A stretch of 60,993 nt of DNA, taken from Asterionellopsis glacialis. Lineage: Eukaryota > Bacillariophyta > Plagiogrammaphyceae > Rhaphoneidales > Asterionellopsidaceae. The notes below the pieces were generated by a model, which was not told the DNA's origin, did no database searches, and saw nothing but the letters and a program-made list of their open reading frames with translations. Location of the stretch: assembly GCA_014885115.2 (NCBI GenBank), contig WKLE02001614.1, forward strand, positions 1 through 60,993. The letters are read 5' to 3'. Position numbers and translations under genes: made by a program. Positions 45,773 to 55,524 of this stretch are shown in pieces (the stretch's first letter is position 1; the number at the start of each line of letters is the position of its first letter).

Positions 45773-47647
45773 TTAAATCATAACAAAATCATCAGTACAA
45801 GTCCCCGTCTCAATTTTTTCCTTTTCTATTTCCATTTGTTCCATCGCTGCTGTTGGTGGTGTCCCATCGTTAAGATCTTTACCTCCCTCTCCTCCTTTCA
45901 TGGCTACCATGGCAAGTTGTCCTAAAAATGCATCAAACTTGGCTAAATCAGGTCGACGTTCATCAATATGTAATGTTCGAGACGTAATATTATTCGCCTT
46001 TAACGTAGATCTGAAATTATCAAACTTGTCACCAACACATACAATGACAAGCGATACATTCTCATTAACCTTTTCTTTGTATTTGCGAAGTAACGAAGCA
46101 AAGTTATTGCCATTGAAGGGTGTATTTTCCTCTTCATCTGTTACCAACACAATGGTATCTACAACAATTTCCTTTTCATAATACGGCCATAATGCTGCAG
46201 CTAGGGATGTACACCCACTTGCACGAATCTTTCGACACACGTCCAAAGTTTGTTCTACACTCGTAGGTTTCTTGTGCGGAGAAACCACAAGCTTGTGAGA
46301 AAAGAAACTTAATTCACCATGGAAACATGAGGATACCATACTTGCAAAGATTGTAGATGCCTCAATGGCAGTTTGCATACTTGAAGATGCATCACCAAAT
46401 ACAGCAACCCTATTATTGGTACAAATTTCATTCCAATATTCTTTCAACTTGGTAAGACGAACATTGGCAATAGGGATCAATTCATTTGCAAAACTAAGTT
46501 TCATCCGATGGAAGGTCAAAATTCGTTCCACAAGCTTACCATAGGTAAGTTTAGAAGATTCCGATAATGCTAATGTTGTGGTTGTAGTATTGTTGAAACG
46601 TGAAGCAATGATCTCTTCACATTTTTGGGATACATTGTACAATTCTTCAAAGTACCAAATTGCAACATCCAGGGGAATAGAACGAGCAAGATCTTCAACA
46701 ATCGCTTTAGCTTTCATAAGAAGTGGTTGTGTTCGAATGAAAGAATAGCTATGATAAACCTGTTCAGGAAATTGTTCGGCTAATGTACGAAAGCCTTGTC
46801 GAGTCCTCAAACTGCTGTTGTTGTTTGTCCGACTTAACTCAGCAGTTGAAATCAATGCACGCATACTCCTGACAAAGGACTTGCCATGATAGGTTGTTTC
46901 TTCCTTGTCGGTGGTATGGATATCTTCCAGGAATTTAGGTGCCACGAAATCATTTGGATGGAAATGAACAAGATCAGCGATCGTCTTCCAAGGATCAGCA
47001 GGTAAACCTAACATTATTAATTGAAGACTATTCTTATCCAAACATGTCTTTGCCCATGTTCGCACCTTTCGTGCTAGGGCACCAGACACCGAAGATGATT
47101 GAATAAGCTCAGATACTGCCGTATTCTTATGAGCTTCAGTACAAGATGTATCGCCATGATCATTTTCACAAAGTTCTGCCATAAGACTCTTGTTGATACG
47201 ACGATAATTATTAATCTGTCGTCGCTTCATAGGTTTCTTGGAGTTGCTTCGCGTACGAACTTTTCTTCGTACAGGTTCTTTTCCTTGACTTTCACTATTT
47301 TCCTTCAGACGTGGATGGTCATTTTCAATCTTTTGAATCCGTTGTTGTAATTGACGAGATTTACGAGGACGATCAAGTAAATTTAATGCCTTGGCAACAT
47401 CAGCACCTTCGCATTTCTTCAAGAACCAAGTGACATCCTTGTGATGCGAGGTAATGTGTAATGCAGCTAAAACTCGTGCTCGCACTGACGTTGGAATAAC
47501 TACAGCAATATCACTATTCCACAAGAGTTTTAATTCTGACAAATATCGGTCTGCATCGACGAGCAAAGCATGAATATGTACAGAAAGACAAGGGTTTCTT
47601 TCAGGAGTTTGGAAGAATAAATCTAAATACTTGTATTGTTCTGTCAT
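45773..47647 (-). CDS. VWA (MIDAS) domain protein, possible TROVE/Ro60-like architecture
   Basis: Single exon, 624 aa, ATG at 47647. Residues 1-100 are helical (RARVLAALHITSHHKDVTWFLKKC). Residues 100-155 are basic and repetitive (RRKVRTRSNSKKPMKRRQ) and could bind nucleic acid. Residues 190-400 form a helical region with LPADPWKTIADLVHFHPNDF and KLKEYWNEIC. The VWA domain starts at 412 with a complete MIDAS: Asp419-x-Ser421-x-Ser423 (GDASSSM), Thr480 (GCTSLAAAL) and Asp504 (LVTDEEEN). A helical N-terminal region plus C-terminal VWA resembles Ro60/TELOMERASE-type TROVE proteins that bind small RNAs, but I see no clear TROVE signature, so that link is inference. Its start lies 672 bp from, and opposite to, the 1036-aa gene at 48320. 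Confidence 0.8.
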   Translation of the reverse strand: MTEQYKYLDLFFQTPERNPCLSVHIHALLVDADRYLSELKLLWNSDIAVVIPTSVRARVLAALHITSHHKDVTWFLKKCEGADVAKALNLLDRPRKSRQLQQRIQKIENDHPRLKENSESQGKEPVRRKVRTRSNSKKPMKRRQINNYRRINKSLMAELCENDHGDTSCTEAHKNTAVSELIQSSSVSGALARKVRTWAKTCLDKNSLQLIMLGLPADPWKTIADLVHFHPNDFVAPKFLEDIHTTDKEETTYHGKSFVRSMRALISTAELSRTNNNSSLRTRQGFRTLAEQFPEQVYHSYSFIRTQPLLMKAKAIVEDLARSIPLDVAIWYFEELYNVSQKCEEIIASRFNNTTTTTLALSESSKLTYGKLVERILTFHRMKLSFANELIPIANVRLTKLKEYWNEICTNNRVAVFGDASSSMQTAIEASTIFASMVSSCFHGELSFFSHKLVVSPHKKPTSVEQTLDVCRKIRASGCTSLAAALWPYYEKEIVVDTIVLVTDEEENTPFNGNNFASLLRKYKEKVNENVSLVIVCVGDKFDNFRSTLKANNITSRTLHIDERRPDLAKFDAFLGQLAMVAMKGGEGGKDLNDGTPPTAAMEQMEIEKEKIETGTCTDDFVMI

Positions 47648-48319
47648 CTTTTCGTTTGTTATTTTTTCCTCCTTTGGAGAGAGTTGTGAATAGATGATTG
47701 TTTATTAAACAAGGTTGGCCCTTTGCTTTCAAATTTTATGTGAACTAGAATTTCTTTGTGTTGATGCCCATAAATTTGAGATTTTCCGGGAACCTTGCAT
47801 GATTGTCTCAAAGATTGAGGCACGAATGAACTTTGTGTGGACTGTATTTGAGAATTTAAAAACATAACTGCTCAGTCGTGCCTAATTCACTCAGATTTAC
47901 CGAAACGTGCTTTGACGACTGTATTTCTGGTATGGCGATTTTTCAAAATAACACTCCTCGTTGTCAACATTATGCAGGGGAGCATCAATCGGTTGAGAGA
48001 ACCGCTGACGCCGACCCCGCGCCGGCAGCACTTTCAAGAACATCCAACCCGCCTATCCAGTCTGGATTCGCGAAACAAGAATGAAATCTTCACAGATCTG
48101 CCGATACGTGCTTTGATGCGGGCCCAGGGATTTGACGAAACGTGCTTTGATGATTTTGAGAAGCCATACGATTGTAGCAAGAACGCGGATCCGCGGGTCT
48201 ACTCTATTTTCAAGAAAAAGGAGTTCTCGAAAAAGCGGACTTCCCTGACATAAATTTCTTTTCCTCTTAACTGTTATCTTTGATTACCAAAACCAACACC
48301 ACCACCAATAATAACAACA
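47648..48319. promoter_or_regulatory. Shared divergent promoter region
   Basis: This 672-bp spacer separates the head-to-head VWA and DUF2135-like genes. It includes duplicated segment copy 2 and three variants of GAAACGTGCTTTGAYGA at 47901, 48092 and 48139. No TATA element is recognised. A shared regulatory role is inferred from position. Confidence 0.4.
47935..48114. repeat. Duplicated segment, copy 2
   Basis: Homologous to 45380-45552 over its length with scattered substitutions and indels. It lies in the divergent spacer 288-467 bp upstream of the VWA gene start, so both copies precede minus-strand genes. Confidence 0.8.
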
Positions 48320-51300
48320 ATGACAAGGACAAACAGCAACAGTCGTGTGAACAAAGACAAAGTCACAATTGAAAACATTATTAAAGCTGTGGAGAGTGAA
48401 TTTTCCAACTCTGAATTTGCTAACTCATTCGGTGAAGACTACGATGACACCAAACATGAAGTAATCTTTAATGGCTTGCTTCATGAACTTGTGAATTCCA
48501 CCCGTCGTATGACATGTATCGATGATGTACAGTGTCTATGTGCGACACTTCGCAAGCTTATCTTTCTTTGTGAGAATGAAATGAAAGAAAAAAACAGTAG
48601 CACTGCTAGTGCTACCACCAGTAGATGGAAAATGCTGTTGCTTGCTCTTGTATACAAGCGATACCATTCCAAGGCTCCTGAAGCTAAGTACGAAGCAATG
48701 GAAAGTCAAGAGATTGATGGTACTACCACCACCACTAACAGTAGCGTTGCTGGTCAAGGTGAACGCTTTATTTTTTATACTGCTCTTGCTTATATGTTTC
48801 GATATGAAATTCAAAAACAAAAACAACGAGTAGTATTGCAGCAACCATCGCCATCAATATCCTCCAGTAAGAGTAAACAAGGAGCTGCCACTAATAGTGC
48901 AAGCGCATTACAATGTCTTGTTCGTGTTGCACCTCATGCAGGTGGGACACGTGATGTTTGTACCATTATTGAAATTGGTATTCGATCAATGCTTTCCGAC
49001 TTTCTTGATCAATACAATAAGCAAATGGACCTAACAGGAGAGTCTATATCACCTTCAGCTCTTATTGCAAAAGCATTGAAGGCTACTGTTGTCCAATTAG
49101 AACAAGAAGCGGAACCAAAACAACAAGGTCCCTCTGCGTCTGCCTCTTCAAGTCTCCAAGAAATGTTGGACCTAGCAGCAAAAACTCTTGACCGTGATCT
49201 TGAGATTATCCAACAAGATGAAGCACAACAGAAAAGCCAAGAGGCAGAAGATAAAGAAATGCCAACATCAACAATAAAGAAGGAACTCCCAAGTACATTC
49301 AATGTCTTTATTCCACACAATGAACGTGGAAAGATAGCATCATCCAAGAAGCGTAAACGAAATGATACCAACATAAAGAAAATATCAAACCGGAATCTAG
49401 TTCAATCGGTTGGAGAAGTCCTAGTATGGTCCAAAACTACATCTGCAATGTCCAATGGTGCATTTGCTTCGGGCTATAAAGGACTTTTACAATCTGAATC
49501 CAAAATGTCCTTTTCATCATTCTCCTCAGAACCGTTATCTGCAGAATCCTCCTCGTCCTCCTCCCAGAAGAATACGAAGAAGAATAAACAAAAAGATTGC
49601 TTGCATCGAATGCAAACCGTCGTCAGGAATATTCGTAAGGGACTTAACTCATATTCACGTCAACACGGGTACATGCTAGGTGATCAATTTGCTTTGAATG
49701 CTGATGCAATTACACTTCCCATGATTGGACGAGGCAAAGCTGGTGATTTAACGAATTTGACGCGTCTCGCAACAAAAAAGGAAGCCACACGAGTGCTCAA
49801 AATGATCAACATGCGATATTCTGCAGATCCTACTCGTGTGTCTCCTGTTGAATCCGTGGGAGAATTGATTCATTCTTGGATCACCTTGGATGACAAGCAA
49901 GACGAAGATGAATTGAAGCAACTTACTCTTGATATTCAGCAAGCGAAAGTTCGTGCTACCGTTGAAAAACTTCGTCAAATGAGAAACAAAAAAGACCAAG
50001 AAGACGAAATATCATCATCAGCAAAAAGCAGTGAAAGGCCTGTCGTGATTGCCGCATTGGATAATTCACTCCCAAATCTGGTAGCTTCAGTATTGATGGC
50101 CGCAGCTATGAACGATTGGGTTGTTGAAGATTCTAGTAAAGTGGAAGACATCCAAAATTATGGTCAGCCAACACCCGAAAAGGCAGATATACATCGATCT
50201 TTGTTCCTAGGTGAAACCTTGATTCACATTTCTTCCCTTCATGATACAATGAAATTGCTCAATAATTTAATTGTTGGAAAAATATCTTCTGGCTCGGAAG
50301 TGAGTGATGATAATGGAAATGATAGTAGCAACATTAGCTTTGGTGGAGTGCATGCACCATCTTTTGCAACAAGTGATGGAGTTGCTACAACCAAATGTGT
50401 AATGAATTTGATTGATAGGCATGTCAATGATGGTGATATGTTAATACTTTTCACTTCAGCTGATTTGAGGTTACCCAACGATACTATGGCAACTTTGACC
50501 AAGCGAGGATGTTCAATTCACTGCCACGATGCAGATAGCTTCGGTAAGAGGCTAAATCGAGAGGGTGCAAAATCAGGAGATATTACGATATCGCTGGCTT
50601 GGGATACTATCGATGATTTGGACCTACATGTCTTTATGCCATCCGGAGAAGAACTGTCCTATATGTCAAAGCAATCCAGGTGTGGTTTAGGAATGTTAGA
50701 TGTGGATATGAATGCCTGTGATCCATACTCCAAGGAACCCGTTGAAAATGTATTTTTTGGTAATACTGAAGATTTAGTCCAAGCACCCAAGGGCAAGTAC
50801 AAGGTGATTGTACAAAACTATAGTTACCACGATAAGAAAAATAGAGGTGGTGCTATCCCATGGAAAGTTCTTATCGAGATGAATGGTGAAAAGACGCGAT
50901 ACTCCGGCGAATGCAAGGGATCTGGGGTTGCATCCAATGTGACTGTATGTGAATTTGACTACAAGGGAAGGACTGTACCATTTCCACGAGAACTTATTGA
51001 AACATCAGCTTTCGGTTCTGCTAATCTGGTCAACTTAACAGTGTCTACCGGAGAAACTCTTGAATCACTCATGCAACTAATGGATTCACCTAAGGATCTT
51101 GATGAATTGAATCGTGTTCGTGAATTTGTGACCACATCAGAGGAGGAGGAGGTGCAAAGTCGTCCATTGGTATCCGATTACTTCTTGGAGGTTACCAATC
51201 GTGATAGACTTTACATGCAGCTTTGTAAATTACCTTCAAGATTCCACAATATGATTGAACAGACATTCAATGAAGGAGTTACTTTAGCTGAAAAGTGTGG

Positions 51301-51430
51301 AACTCAAATTGCTAAAATCATGATGAGAGATAACATCCACATTTCGGAACTTGAAAAACTGGGATATCCCGATGATGTTGTAGGACATGTGAAAGATATT
51401 ATGATGAGGGGATCAACACCATCAGCGTAA
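48320..51430 (+). CDS. Giant protein with DUF2135-like beta-sandwich and cryptic VWA-like middle
   Basis: Single exon, 1036 aa, ATG at 48320. Residues 1-190 are helical with low-complexity inserts. A Lys-rich segment, ASSKKRKRND, near 345 could be a nuclear signal. Residues 400-560 include KDCLHRMQTVVRNIRKGLNSY and MIGRGKAGDLTNLTRLATKK. Residues 575-745 alternate strands and helices (PVVIAALDNSLPNL, DGDMLILFTSADLRL) and look like a degenerate VWA lacking DxSxS. Residues 752-880 match the DUF2135/YfaP-type beta-sandwich: LAWDTIDDLDLHVFMPSGEE, then LDVDMNA, EPVENVFF, APKGKYKVIVQNYS. The C terminus is helical. The DUF2135 fold occurs in bacteria beside VWA proteins. Its head-to-head VWA neighbour suggests a joint role. 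Confidence 0.75.
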   Translation: MTRTNSNSRVNKDKVTIENIIKAVESEFSNSEFANSFGEDYDDTKHEVIFNGLLHELVNSTRRMTCIDDVQCLCATLRKLIFLCENEMKEKNSSTASATTSRWKMLLLALVYKRYHSKAPEAKYEAMESQEIDGTTTTTNSSVAGQGERFIFYTALAYMFRYEIQKQKQRVVLQQPSPSISSSKSKQGAATNSASALQCLVRVAPHAGGTRDVCTIIEIGIRSMLSDFLDQYNKQMDLTGESISPSALIAKALKATVVQLEQEAEPKQQGPSASASSSLQEMLDLAAKTLDRDLEIIQQDEAQQKSQEAEDKEMPTSTIKKELPSTFNVFIPHNERGKIASSKKRKRNDTNIKKISNRNLVQSVGEVLVWSKTTSAMSNGAFASGYKGLLQSESKMSFSSFSSEPLSAESSSSSSQKNTKKNKQKDCLHRMQTVVRNIRKGLNSYSRQHGYMLGDQFALNADAITLPMIGRGKAGDLTNLTRLATKKEATRVLKMINMRYSADPTRVSPVESVGELIHSWITLDDKQDEDELKQLTLDIQQAKVRATVEKLRQMRNKKDQEDEISSSAKSSERPVVIAALDNSLPNLVASVLMAAAMNDWVVEDSSKVEDIQNYGQPTPEKADIHRSLFLGETLIHISSLHDTMKLLNNLIVGKISSGSEVSDDNGNDSSNISFGGVHAPSFATSDGVATTKCVMNLIDRHVNDGDMLILFTSADLRLPNDTMATLTKRGCSIHCHDADSFGKRLNREGAKSGDITISLAWDTIDDLDLHVFMPSGEELSYMSKQSRCGLGMLDVDMNACDPYSKEPVENVFFGNTEDLVQAPKGKYKVIVQNYSYHDKKNRGGAIPWKVLIEMNGEKTRYSGECKGSGVASNVTVCEFDYKGRTVPFPRELIETSAFGSANLVNLTVSTGETLESLMQLMDSPKDLDELNRVREFVTTSEEEEVQSRPLVSDYFLEVTNRDRLYMQLCKLPSRFHNMIEQTFNEGVTLAEKCGTQIAKIMMRDNIHISELEKLGYPDDVVGHVKDIMMRGSTPSA

Positions 51431-52336
51431 GCAAAGAAGTTATATACCACAAGAGGAAAGAACCAAAAATAATTTTAAAGATTTGAGCTGTATAGATGTA
51501 TGTTATTCAAGCTTATTTATCGCTACATGTGCTTTCACAACTGTTGTGTCCAAACGTAGCTTTTACAATTATTCGCACAGGAATATAAATTGGCATTGAA
51601 AAAGTCTAGCGCATACAATGCTTTTTCTTTTTTCAGCATATTAATAATTACACCAAGACTATGGGTCTCTGTAGGACATCTAGAGAGAGAGAGAGAGGGA
51701 GTTTCTAATCAGATAATACTACGATGTACTCTATGTGGGATAAAAGCCGATGTCAAAAATTTCGATCCTAGGAAATCATCCATGGATTTGATGAAGTGAG
51801 CAATTTACCTACCAAAAAAACTTGTTGGGTTAGTTTGAAAATCCGTTCCGTATAATAAATACTGTATATTAGTTTTTTAGACATTTGATAATAATTGCAT
51901 TGATGGCGTTCGTCTAATTTACATTTGTCATTTGCATATTTCATGAAGTACTTGATCTATAACCAGTAGAAGTATCTTATACATACTTTGGTGTAGACAA
52001 GATGTACCTGATACTAGAAGATACTTTAAATTTTTTTGTACGACCTCTAGAGTGTACCTGGTACACTAACTTGGTACGGGTACTTACAGATCTGGCTGTT
52101 ATGCACCATTCATTATATACTGGTACCGCTATGTAGCAGGCGGACTTGGTTGAACATCATACCAGGTGAGGCACGAATACGAAAATATCTTTTTACTTGT
52201 ATTGTCGGATGCAACGTTCCTAGAAAAGATCCTCACAGACTTTACCTGGTACAGGTACTACGAATAGATTACTACCGTAATTACTAATTAGGAGTACGAG
52301 TATAGTAATCCTAGACGGAAGAATTCGGGGAGAGTC
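51431..52336. other. Intergenic, palindromic words only
   Basis: No gene is seen. It contains GTACCTGGTAC at 52054-52064, TACCTGGTAC at 52243-52252 and a GA-rich run (AGAGAGAGAGAG) near 51680. Confidence 0.5.
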
Positions 52337-53905
52337 ATGGAGATACTCGCAGAAGAAGTGATAAATGTATGGAGACCGTCGTCGACAGCGCATCATAAGG
52401 AAACCAAGATGAAGACCAAGGCAACAACAGCTAATTGTACTAGAAGTAGTAAAAGTCGTACTACAGTAAGCACACTTGTTTCGTTGTTTCTTGTTGGCGT
52501 CATTACGAATTCGTTACCGGTGGTTGTCGTTCATGGTTTAGAAGTTGGTGCTGAATGTCAAACGAATGATGAGTGTGATACGGGAGTTTGCTACATCGAT
52601 AGTGCTCTCGCAGATCCATCAGGATTATGCGCATGCAACTCATCCACAAATGAAGGGTGTCCGGATACTTTGGTGTGTACGGGTGTAGATGTAGAACCTA
52701 AATGTTTACGTCCTAAAGAGGCCATCTGTACGAAAGATTCAGAGTGTGCATCCTCCTATTGTTTCATGACGGATAGGCAAAGCACTTGTCAATGCAATCC
52801 TGATACAAAAACAGGTTGCAACAGTGGTGAAACATGTTTATTTCTTGTGGAAGCTGGATTTCCACTTTGTTTCAATGAAACAGAAGTGGATTTACCCTTC
52901 GGATCAGAATGTATATATGATGACCAATGTGTATCAAATAAATGTTTTTCATCGACGGAAATCAGTGGTGCATGTGCATGTGATATGAGTGAAGTTGTCG
53001 AAGGTACTAATAATGATGGATGTCCATCTGGTTACCAATGTTCATCGTTTAATTTACCACCCTCATGTTTACTTCCACCTGGTAGTAGTTGTATCAAAGA
53101 TGAAGAATGTACAGCAAATTTCTGCGATACGGACAACAAATGTGCTGTATGCAATATCGATCGTAACTATGGATGTTTTTTTGATAGATCTGCATCTTGT
53201 ATTGCCAACACGTCTTCCGATGATCCTAGTACTTTGGTTGGTTCACCAGTATGTGGAGTACCTGATGGAACTGTGCCTCCCAATGGTGAAGGAACAGTGC
53301 CACCCACAGTTGATGATGGTGGGTGTGATCCTCCATGTGGGGTGGGTCAAGAATGCACCACATTTGATCGTAAAACACCTGACTGTGCGGGTGTCCGTGG
53401 TTCATTCTGTAAAGCTGATATAGATTGTGCATCTGGATATTGCTTTACAAGTCAAACTGATGATAAATTAAGCAGCCTCAGTACATGCGAATGCAACTTT
53501 TTAGCGAACGTAGGATGCTCCAAGGGTGGTGAATGTTTACTACTTTCTAGTGGCGGTGCACCATTTTGTTCCAATGACACACCCTCACCTACGATTACTG
53601 TAACTACTTCCAATGCCCCCTCTGTCACACCAACTTTACCGAAAACACCCATGCCAGCTAAACCCACGATTGTCCCTATCGATAACCGAATCCCAACGCC
53701 TGCTCCAACTACGATTATGCCACCCGTCACTGAACAAACTCCTCCACCTACTGATCCTCCTGTTGTTGATTCTTCCGATGCCCCTTCCGTCGCCCCTTCC
53801 GTCGCACCTACTGGTACTAGTAGTTCTGCCATCACTAATTATGGTGTTAGGATGACAACATGTGTAATTGTCTTCATGACGACATTTGTGCAGTGTGTTT
53901 GGTAA
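52337..53905 (+). CDS. Secreted Cys-rich surface protein, probably GPI-anchored
   Basis: Single exon, 522 aa, ATG at 52337. A positively charged N terminus precedes a signal peptide (LFLVGVITNSLPVVVVHG). Five or six Cys modules follow, of the form G-x-C-x4-D-E/Q-C-x4-C-(x)n-C-x-C-(x)n-GC, for example GAECQTNDECDTGVCYID and GSECIYDDQCVSNKCFSS, resembling Dickkopf/EB-type or EGF-like disulfide knots. Residues about 415-500 are Pro/Thr/Ser-rich spacer. The C terminus is a small-residue stretch (GTSSSAIT) followed by a hydrophobic end (TTCVIVFMTTFVQCVW), which is the GPI-attachment pattern. It would therefore sit on the cell surface. The ligand is unknown. Confidence 0.8.
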   Translation: MEILAEEVINVWRPSSTAHHKETKMKTKATTANCTRSSKSRTTVSTLVSLFLVGVITNSLPVVVVHGLEVGAECQTNDECDTGVCYIDSALADPSGLCACNSSTNEGCPDTLVCTGVDVEPKCLRPKEAICTKDSECASSYCFMTDRQSTCQCNPDTKTGCNSGETCLFLVEAGFPLCFNETEVDLPFGSECIYDDQCVSNKCFSSTEISGACACDMSEVVEGTNNDGCPSGYQCSSFNLPPSCLLPPGSSCIKDEECTANFCDTDNKCAVCNIDRNYGCFFDRSASCIANTSSDDPSTLVGSPVCGVPDGTVPPNGEGTVPPTVDDGGCDPPCGVGQECTTFDRKTPDCAGVRGSFCKADIDCASGYCFTSQTDDKLSSLSTCECNFLANVGCSKGGECLLLSSGGAPFCSNDTPSPTITVTTSNAPSVTPTLPKTPMPAKPTIVPIDNRIPTPAPTTIMPPVTEQTPPPTDPPVVDSSDAPSVAPSVAPTGTSSSAITNYGVRMTTCVIVFMTTFVQCVW

Positions 53906-54780
53906 AAAGAAAACAAACACACACAGAAACAACAACAAAAAAGAAGAACGACCATATCATCATGGTCTGTGTTAGTCTCTCTTTTTTTCAATCTTATAAT
54001 TCATTACAAATTAAAAATCTAGGTTTTCAAAATTGAAAGTGTTTTGTGGTTCTCATTACTGTACTGTGCATGCGGCACCCCAAAAGATTACAGTTTTACA
54101 AACACGATCGAAAATAGTTTAAAATACGACACCGGTTTTTAGAAGGTCACTAAACAAGTTTTAAAAAATCATTACACGGTTTCTTTAACAACGAACATCA
54201 ACCTAGTCTTTTTTTTTTGAGTTTTTGTATTTTTAATATTTCATGACGTGCATTGAGTATATTTCAAGTTTTTCTTGAATGGTAATACGAGCTGATTAGA
54301 GTTGAAGTTTTCTCGATGGGTGTATCTTTGTCTTCTTTAGAGTCCTAACACTTGTCCTAACTACGAGCTCGTACGTAGGACCTAGTACTAGCCCTACGTA
54401 CTATGAAATGCATGTTGGACAGTTGGACGTCAGTAAGATACGGAAGTTTTGTGACTGGAGTTCCGGAGGTTCGAAGGTTCCTGTAATAAGTTAGTCGAAT
54501 AAATCATTTCAGCACATGCGTCACTGCCTTCGTCCGTTTTCAAACTTTTGTTCGCGCATGTGCGCGTCAAGGAAGTTGTTGAAGTCGAACATTTGGATAC
54601 GCCCCTATCACTATCTATGTCGCGTTGCGTTGAACTGGGATGATCTGGCATGATCGAAGGAGGATCGGACGATCCTTGCTGGCTGCTTCCCTCACCCTTC
54701 TCTATCCTTCCTTTTAGGTGTCGACGTAAACGTTCTCAGTTAGTTCTCACCCATACCAGTTGAAAGGAAAGAAAATAAAG
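53906..54780. other. Intergenic, FCP promoter side
   Basis: No gene is seen. AT-rich at 53990-54340, then palindromic CTACGTAGG-type words at 54360-54410, then a GC-richer 5' flank directly before the antenna gene. Confidence 0.5.
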
Positions 54781-55524
54781 ATGAAGCTCGCCATTGCCGC
54801 TACCCTTTTCGGAACCGCCGCTGCTTTCGCTCCGGCCCAGACCACCAAGTCTACCACTGCCCTCAATGTTGACTTCGTTCCTGATTCCCAGGCTCTTCCT
54901 TACGGATTGAAGCCCACCACTTTGGATGGATCCATGATTGGTGATGCTGGTTTCGACCCCATCGGTTTCTCCACTGCTCCTTTGGAGACACTTTTCCCCT
55001 TTGCTCCCAACACCATGGACAGCCTTGGATGGATGCGTGAAGCCGAGCTCACTCACGGACGTATTGCCCAACTTGCCGTCCTTGGTTTCATCTGGCCCGC
55101 TGCCTTCGGAACCTTCCCCGGTAACGACTGGACTGGTGCTGACGCTTACTCTCAAGTTAACCCCCTTGAGGCCCTCGGAACCGTTCCCGGACTTGCTCTT
55201 GGACAAATTGTTGCTGCTATGACTTGGGTTGAATTCAAGCGTGTCTCCTACATCCTTGAAGACGGCCCCAACCGCATGCCCGGTGACCTTCGTTTCGCCC
55301 GCCCCGGTGGATACAATCCCTTCGACCTTAACTACTCCCCTGAAGAGTTCGAAGAGAAGCAACTTCAAGAATTGAAGCACTGCCGTCTTGCCATGATGGG
55401 TGCCATCGGTCTTCTTCTTCAGAACGCCAACTCTGGAACTGATGTCATCTCCCAATTGGGATCTGCTCTTTCCACCCCCGAGTACGTCCAAAAGGCCGGA
55501 TACTTCCTTCCTGAGGGCATCTAA
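54781..55524 (+). CDS. Fucoxanthin-chlorophyll a/c-binding protein
   Basis: Single exon, 247 aa. ATG at 54781 (a TTG codon lies upstream in frame and is not used). The presequence MKLAIAATLFGTAAAFAPA is a signal peptide ending at the ASAF-type motif. The mature protein has the LHC three-helix layout: helix 1 with REAELTHGRIAQLAVLGF (Chl-binding E-x-x-H-x-R), helix 2 region LALGQIVAAMTWVEFKR, and helix 3 with QELKHCRLAMMGAIGLLLQ. The segment FDPIGFS and the PGGYNPFDLNYSPEE stretch before helix 3 are typical of FCP/Lhcr-type proteins. It acts in the thylakoid as an antenna. Codons are strongly C-biased, as expected for high expression. Nearest subfamily not assigned. Confidence 0.95.
   Translation: MKLAIAATLFGTAAAFAPAQTTKSTTALNVDFVPDSQALPYGLKPTTLDGSMIGDAGFDPIGFSTAPLETLFPFAPNTMDSLGWMREAELTHGRIAQLAVLGFIWPAAFGTFPGNDWTGADAYSQVNPLEALGTVPGLALGQIVAAMTWVEFKRVSYILEDGPNRMPGDLRFARPGGYNPFDLNYSPEEFEEKQLQELKHCRLAMMGAIGLLLQNANSGTDVISQLGSALSTPEYVQKAGYFLPEGI

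Noticed and set aside
47912..48253. Plus-strand 113-aa ORF in the divergent spacer
   Set aside because: It spans the duplicated segment and a repeated 18-bp word and lacks a coherent domain, so I treat it as non-coding.
54736..55491. Minus-strand ORF of 251 aa over the antenna gene
   Set aside because: Open only because of the strong C-ending codon bias of the FCP gene on the other strand.
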